Part shown: in pieces, positions 62,402-64,000 of the stretch
Layout: every line of letters begins with the position of its first letter
Numbering within the stretch: position 1 is the first letter of the stretch
Source of the DNA: CAKRPJ01 sp934376955
GTDB taxonomy: Bacteria > Bacillota > Clostridia > Lachnospirales > Lachnospiraceae
Assembly (NCBI GenBank): GCA_934376955.1
Contig: CAKRPJ010000003.1
Coordinates: forward strand, 1 to 64,000
Reading direction: 5' to 3'
Length of the DNA stretch: 64,000 bases
Program-made: the position numbers and the translations under genes
Notes under the pieces: model-generated
Databases searched by the model: none
Seen by the model: the letters and a program-made list of their open reading frames with translations, nothing else
Told to the model about the DNA's origin: nothing

Positions 62402-63634
62402 TTAGTAAAAATTTAAACTTTCTACTAATTTTTTTATTTCCTTTTTAGGAATTGCTCCAGTTATATAGTATACACCATCACCTGATGTCAATACAGCGGA
62501 ATAGCCATTTTGAGAATCTATTGTTTCTTCCCATATAGAAGCATTCTGATCAAGCCACTTATTATAAACAACTGCATCCTCCCGCTCTCTATCTGTATTA
62601 AAGTCAAATGATGTTTCCTTCAGTCGTTGTATCTGAAATACGTGTACTTTCTTTTTTCCATATTTAAAGACAAATACCGCTTTATTTTTATTTATAGTCA
62701 TCTCTAGAAATTCCATATTTTTCGGAACATATCCTAATCGAAGAATCTTAATCTGTAGCTCTTGGCTTGCAATCTCATAGGCTTCGTTCAGATCTCCTAT
62801 ATCCGTATAGTTTCTTCCATTATTCATTATCACTCCCAGATTTTTTTCACGGGGGCGGAAGACATAACTATTTCCTCCCACCGCCTTTGCTCCCAGCATT
62901 CCCACAAAAGCAGCGACCAAAGCAACCATAAGCATACGTTTCCGTCTTACGAACCGGAGCACTTTGCCTTTTCCCGTTGCTGTTACCGTGGCTGCTTCCA
63001 GTGCTTTTGGCGAAACCACCTCCGATATCTTTTCCGAAACTCCACCTAAAGCTTTGTCTGCATTTTCTTCCGAGGTTGTTTGCGAAGCTGCTACCGGCAT
63101 CTTTTCCGAAGCTTCTTCCGGAGCTTTCTCCGGTACTCTCTCCGTGGCTGCTTCCGATATCTTTTCCGAAACTCCTCCCAAAGCTTTGTCTGTGTTTTCT
63201 TCCGAGATTGTTTGTGAAGTTTCTTCCGGCACCTTTTCCGAAATTTCTACCGATGCTGTCCCCGGTGCTTTTACCATGGCTGCTTCCGGCTCTTTTTGTG
63301 AAGTTACCTCCGGTACTCTTTCCGTAACTTCTACCGATTCTTTCTCCGGTACTGTTTTCAGCTCTTTTTCCACGGCTGTTCCCGGCACCTTCTCTGCTGC
63401 TTTTTCTTCTCCCTCCTTGCCTTCTTCGCCTTCTTCTCTCATCCGTTCTGTATTCATTGCTTCCCGTTCCATGAGCTTTTTAAAGATTCTCTCCTCTGCA
63501 CCGGAAAACTCAAATTCCCCCAGAGCCTTCTCCGCCTTTTCCAAATCTCTCAGAAGCTGCTCGTCCGAAAAGGAACAGGCATCCTGAAGGGTCTGTCTGA
63601 ATTTATCTTCTTCTGTCTTTTCCTTATCCGTCAT
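62402..63634 (-). CDS. DUF4367 membrane protein with acidic repeat linker
   Basis: A 410-residue protein. An N-terminal cytoplasmic helical region (1-60) is followed by a ~150-residue Glu/Lys/Ser/Pro/Ala-rich linker in which a ~37-residue block (ending SEENTDKALGGVSEKISE) occurs twice. A membrane helix (about 235-255, MLMVALVAAFVGMLGAKAV) precedes a C-terminal extracellular DUF4367 domain (about 280-410). DUF4367 domains are found in anti-sigma-factor-like membrane proteins, but no sigma factor is adjacent. Repeats in the linker would allow length variation. Confidence 0.75.
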   Translation of the reverse strand: MTDKEKTEEDKFRQTLQDACSFSDEQLLRDLEKAEKALGEFEFSGAEERIFKKLMEREAMNTERMREEGEEGKEGEEKAAEKVPGTAVEKELKTVPEKESVEVTERVPEVTSQKEPEAAMVKAPGTASVEISEKVPEETSQTISEENTDKALGGVSEKISEAATERVPEKAPEEASEKMPVAASQTTSEENADKALGGVSEKISEVVSPKALEAATVTATGKGKVLRFVRRKRMLMVALVAAFVGMLGAKAVGGNSYVFRPREKNLGVIMNNGRNYTDIGDLNEAYEIASQELQIKILRLGYVPKNMEFLEMTINKNKAVFVFKYGKKKVHVFQIQRLKETSFDFNTDREREDAVVYNKWLDQNASIWEETIDSQNGYSAVLTSGDGVYYITGAIPKKEIKKLVESLNFY

Positions 63635-63675
63635 GTTGAAACACCTCGCTTCTTTTTTATTTCCTTTTTGGGGGT

Positions 63676-63706
63676 TGACATTTTTTTCTCATTCATTACT
63701 ATTAAA
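63676..63706 (+). promoter_or_regulatory. Candidate murG promoter
   Basis: TTGACA (63676-63681) and TATTAA (63701-63706) with a 19-bp spacer, 44 bp before the murG ATG. Confidence 0.5.
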
Positions 63707-63749
63707 CTAGTTAAGCAAGCGTACAGGAAAATCCATGGAGGCAACGTTT

Positions 63750-64000
63750 ATGAAAACTATTATACTCACCGGCGGCGGTACCGCCGGTCATGTTACCCCG
63801 AATCTGGCTTTGATCCCATCCTTAAAGGAATCCGGTTACGATATCCACTATATTGGCTCCTACAATGGGATCGAACGCAAGTTAATTGAAGGCTCCGGTA
63901 TCCCCTATGACGGGATCTCCTCCGGAAAATTACGCCGCTATTTCGATCTGAAAAATTTCACAGACCCCTTCCGCGTGATAAAAGGATACGGAGAGGCTTT
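63750..64000 (+). CDS. murG: MurG undecaprenyl-PP-MurNAc-pentapeptide GlcNAc transferase (partial)
   Basis: The first 83 codons of murG; the gene continues beyond the window. The N-terminal glycine-rich motif ILTGGGTAGHVTPNLAL and the following YIGSYNGIERKLIEGSGIPYDGISSGKLRRY are typical of MurG. The enzyme makes lipid II at the inner face of the membrane. ATG 63750 has GGAGG upstream. It is transcribed away from the DUF4367 gene. Confidence 0.93.
   Translation, partial: MKTIILTGGGTAGHVTPNLALIPSLKESGYDIHYIGSYNGIERKLIEGSGIPYDGISSGKLRRYFDLKNFTDPFRVIKGYGEA

Noticed and set aside
62964..63587. A 207-codon plus-strand open frame opposite the DUF4367 gene
   Set aside because: It is the complement of the Glu/Ser/Ala-rich repeat linker, giving a low-complexity Ser/Phe peptide; no ribosome binding site and no family.

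Overview
The window reads as chromosomal DNA of a spore-forming, anaerobic Firmicute of the Clostridia, most likely Lachnospiraceae. The evidence is a yyaC-type sporulation gene, a DnaI/DnaD helicase-loader operon, MutS2, a T-box and a preQ1 riboswitch, strong AGGAGG ribosome binding sites, a sigma-54 gene and moderate base composition. The species cannot be named from the sequence. Almost all of it is ordinary core genome packed on the minus strand, with a few accessory stretches.

Layout. 1-400: the start of a small minus-strand ORF that may belong to a mobile element, then a promoter. 469-7500: a low-molecular-weight tyrosine phosphatase, a BspA-type leucine-rich-repeat surface protein bracketed by a 23-bp inverted repeat, an IlvD-type dehydratase, an unknown membrane protein preceded by a 19-codon leader ORF, and a fructokinase. 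7477-11281: an eroded accessory patch with a GH32 (sucrase) remnant, a winged-helix tail remnant, a truncated large unknown protein, a YhcG/DUF1016-type PD-(D/E)XK nuclease and a small partner ORF. 11371-31000: housekeeping genes (RlmD-like rRNA methylase, T-box-controlled CstA, YhaM, a degenerate HtrA, MutS2, a two-component system, DAHP synthase, RpoN, PRPP synthetase, DnaI/DnaD, MurC, preQ1-controlled QueT). 31266-42810: nitroreductase, a complete opp peptide transporter, gamma-glutamyltransferase, a DUF1576 membrane protein and an M20 peptidase, which together suggest peptide and gamma-glutamyl peptide scavenging. 43182-57351: AroK, flavin reductase, CBS-pyrophosphatase, glucokinase, transketolase, DUF5711, a LysM protein, YyaC, AroM, a second M20 amidohydrolase and an S9 peptidase. 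57400-64000: unknown membrane proteins, MTA/SAH nucleosidase, a TSCPD protein, DUF6147-like and DUF4367 proteins, and the start of murG.

The most unusual signal is a dispersed intergenic repeat family. A 122-bp core with 9-bp terminal inverted repeats (TAACCGAAT...ATTCGGTTA) encloses three hairpins, so a single strand could fold into a cloverleaf-like four-way junction. Two copies carry an extra 39-bp leader hairpin. There are three complete cores (2985-3106, 32106-32227, 43076-43197) and fragments at 13339, 55294, 59195 and 61549. Two copies sit directly on gene ends: one supplies the oppF stop codon, the other the last codons of aroK. No transposase is encoded in the window, so the family looks like a non-autonomous, MITE-like element or a structured 3'-UTR module.

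Other points worth a second look are tandem DnaA boxes upstream of the dnaD/dnaI operon, a T-box in front of a CstA transporter, an HtrA homologue that has lost all three catalytic residues, a LysM protein whose N-terminus looks like a JAMM/MPN fold without metal ligands, and a perfect 20-bp palindrome at the DUF1576 promoter.
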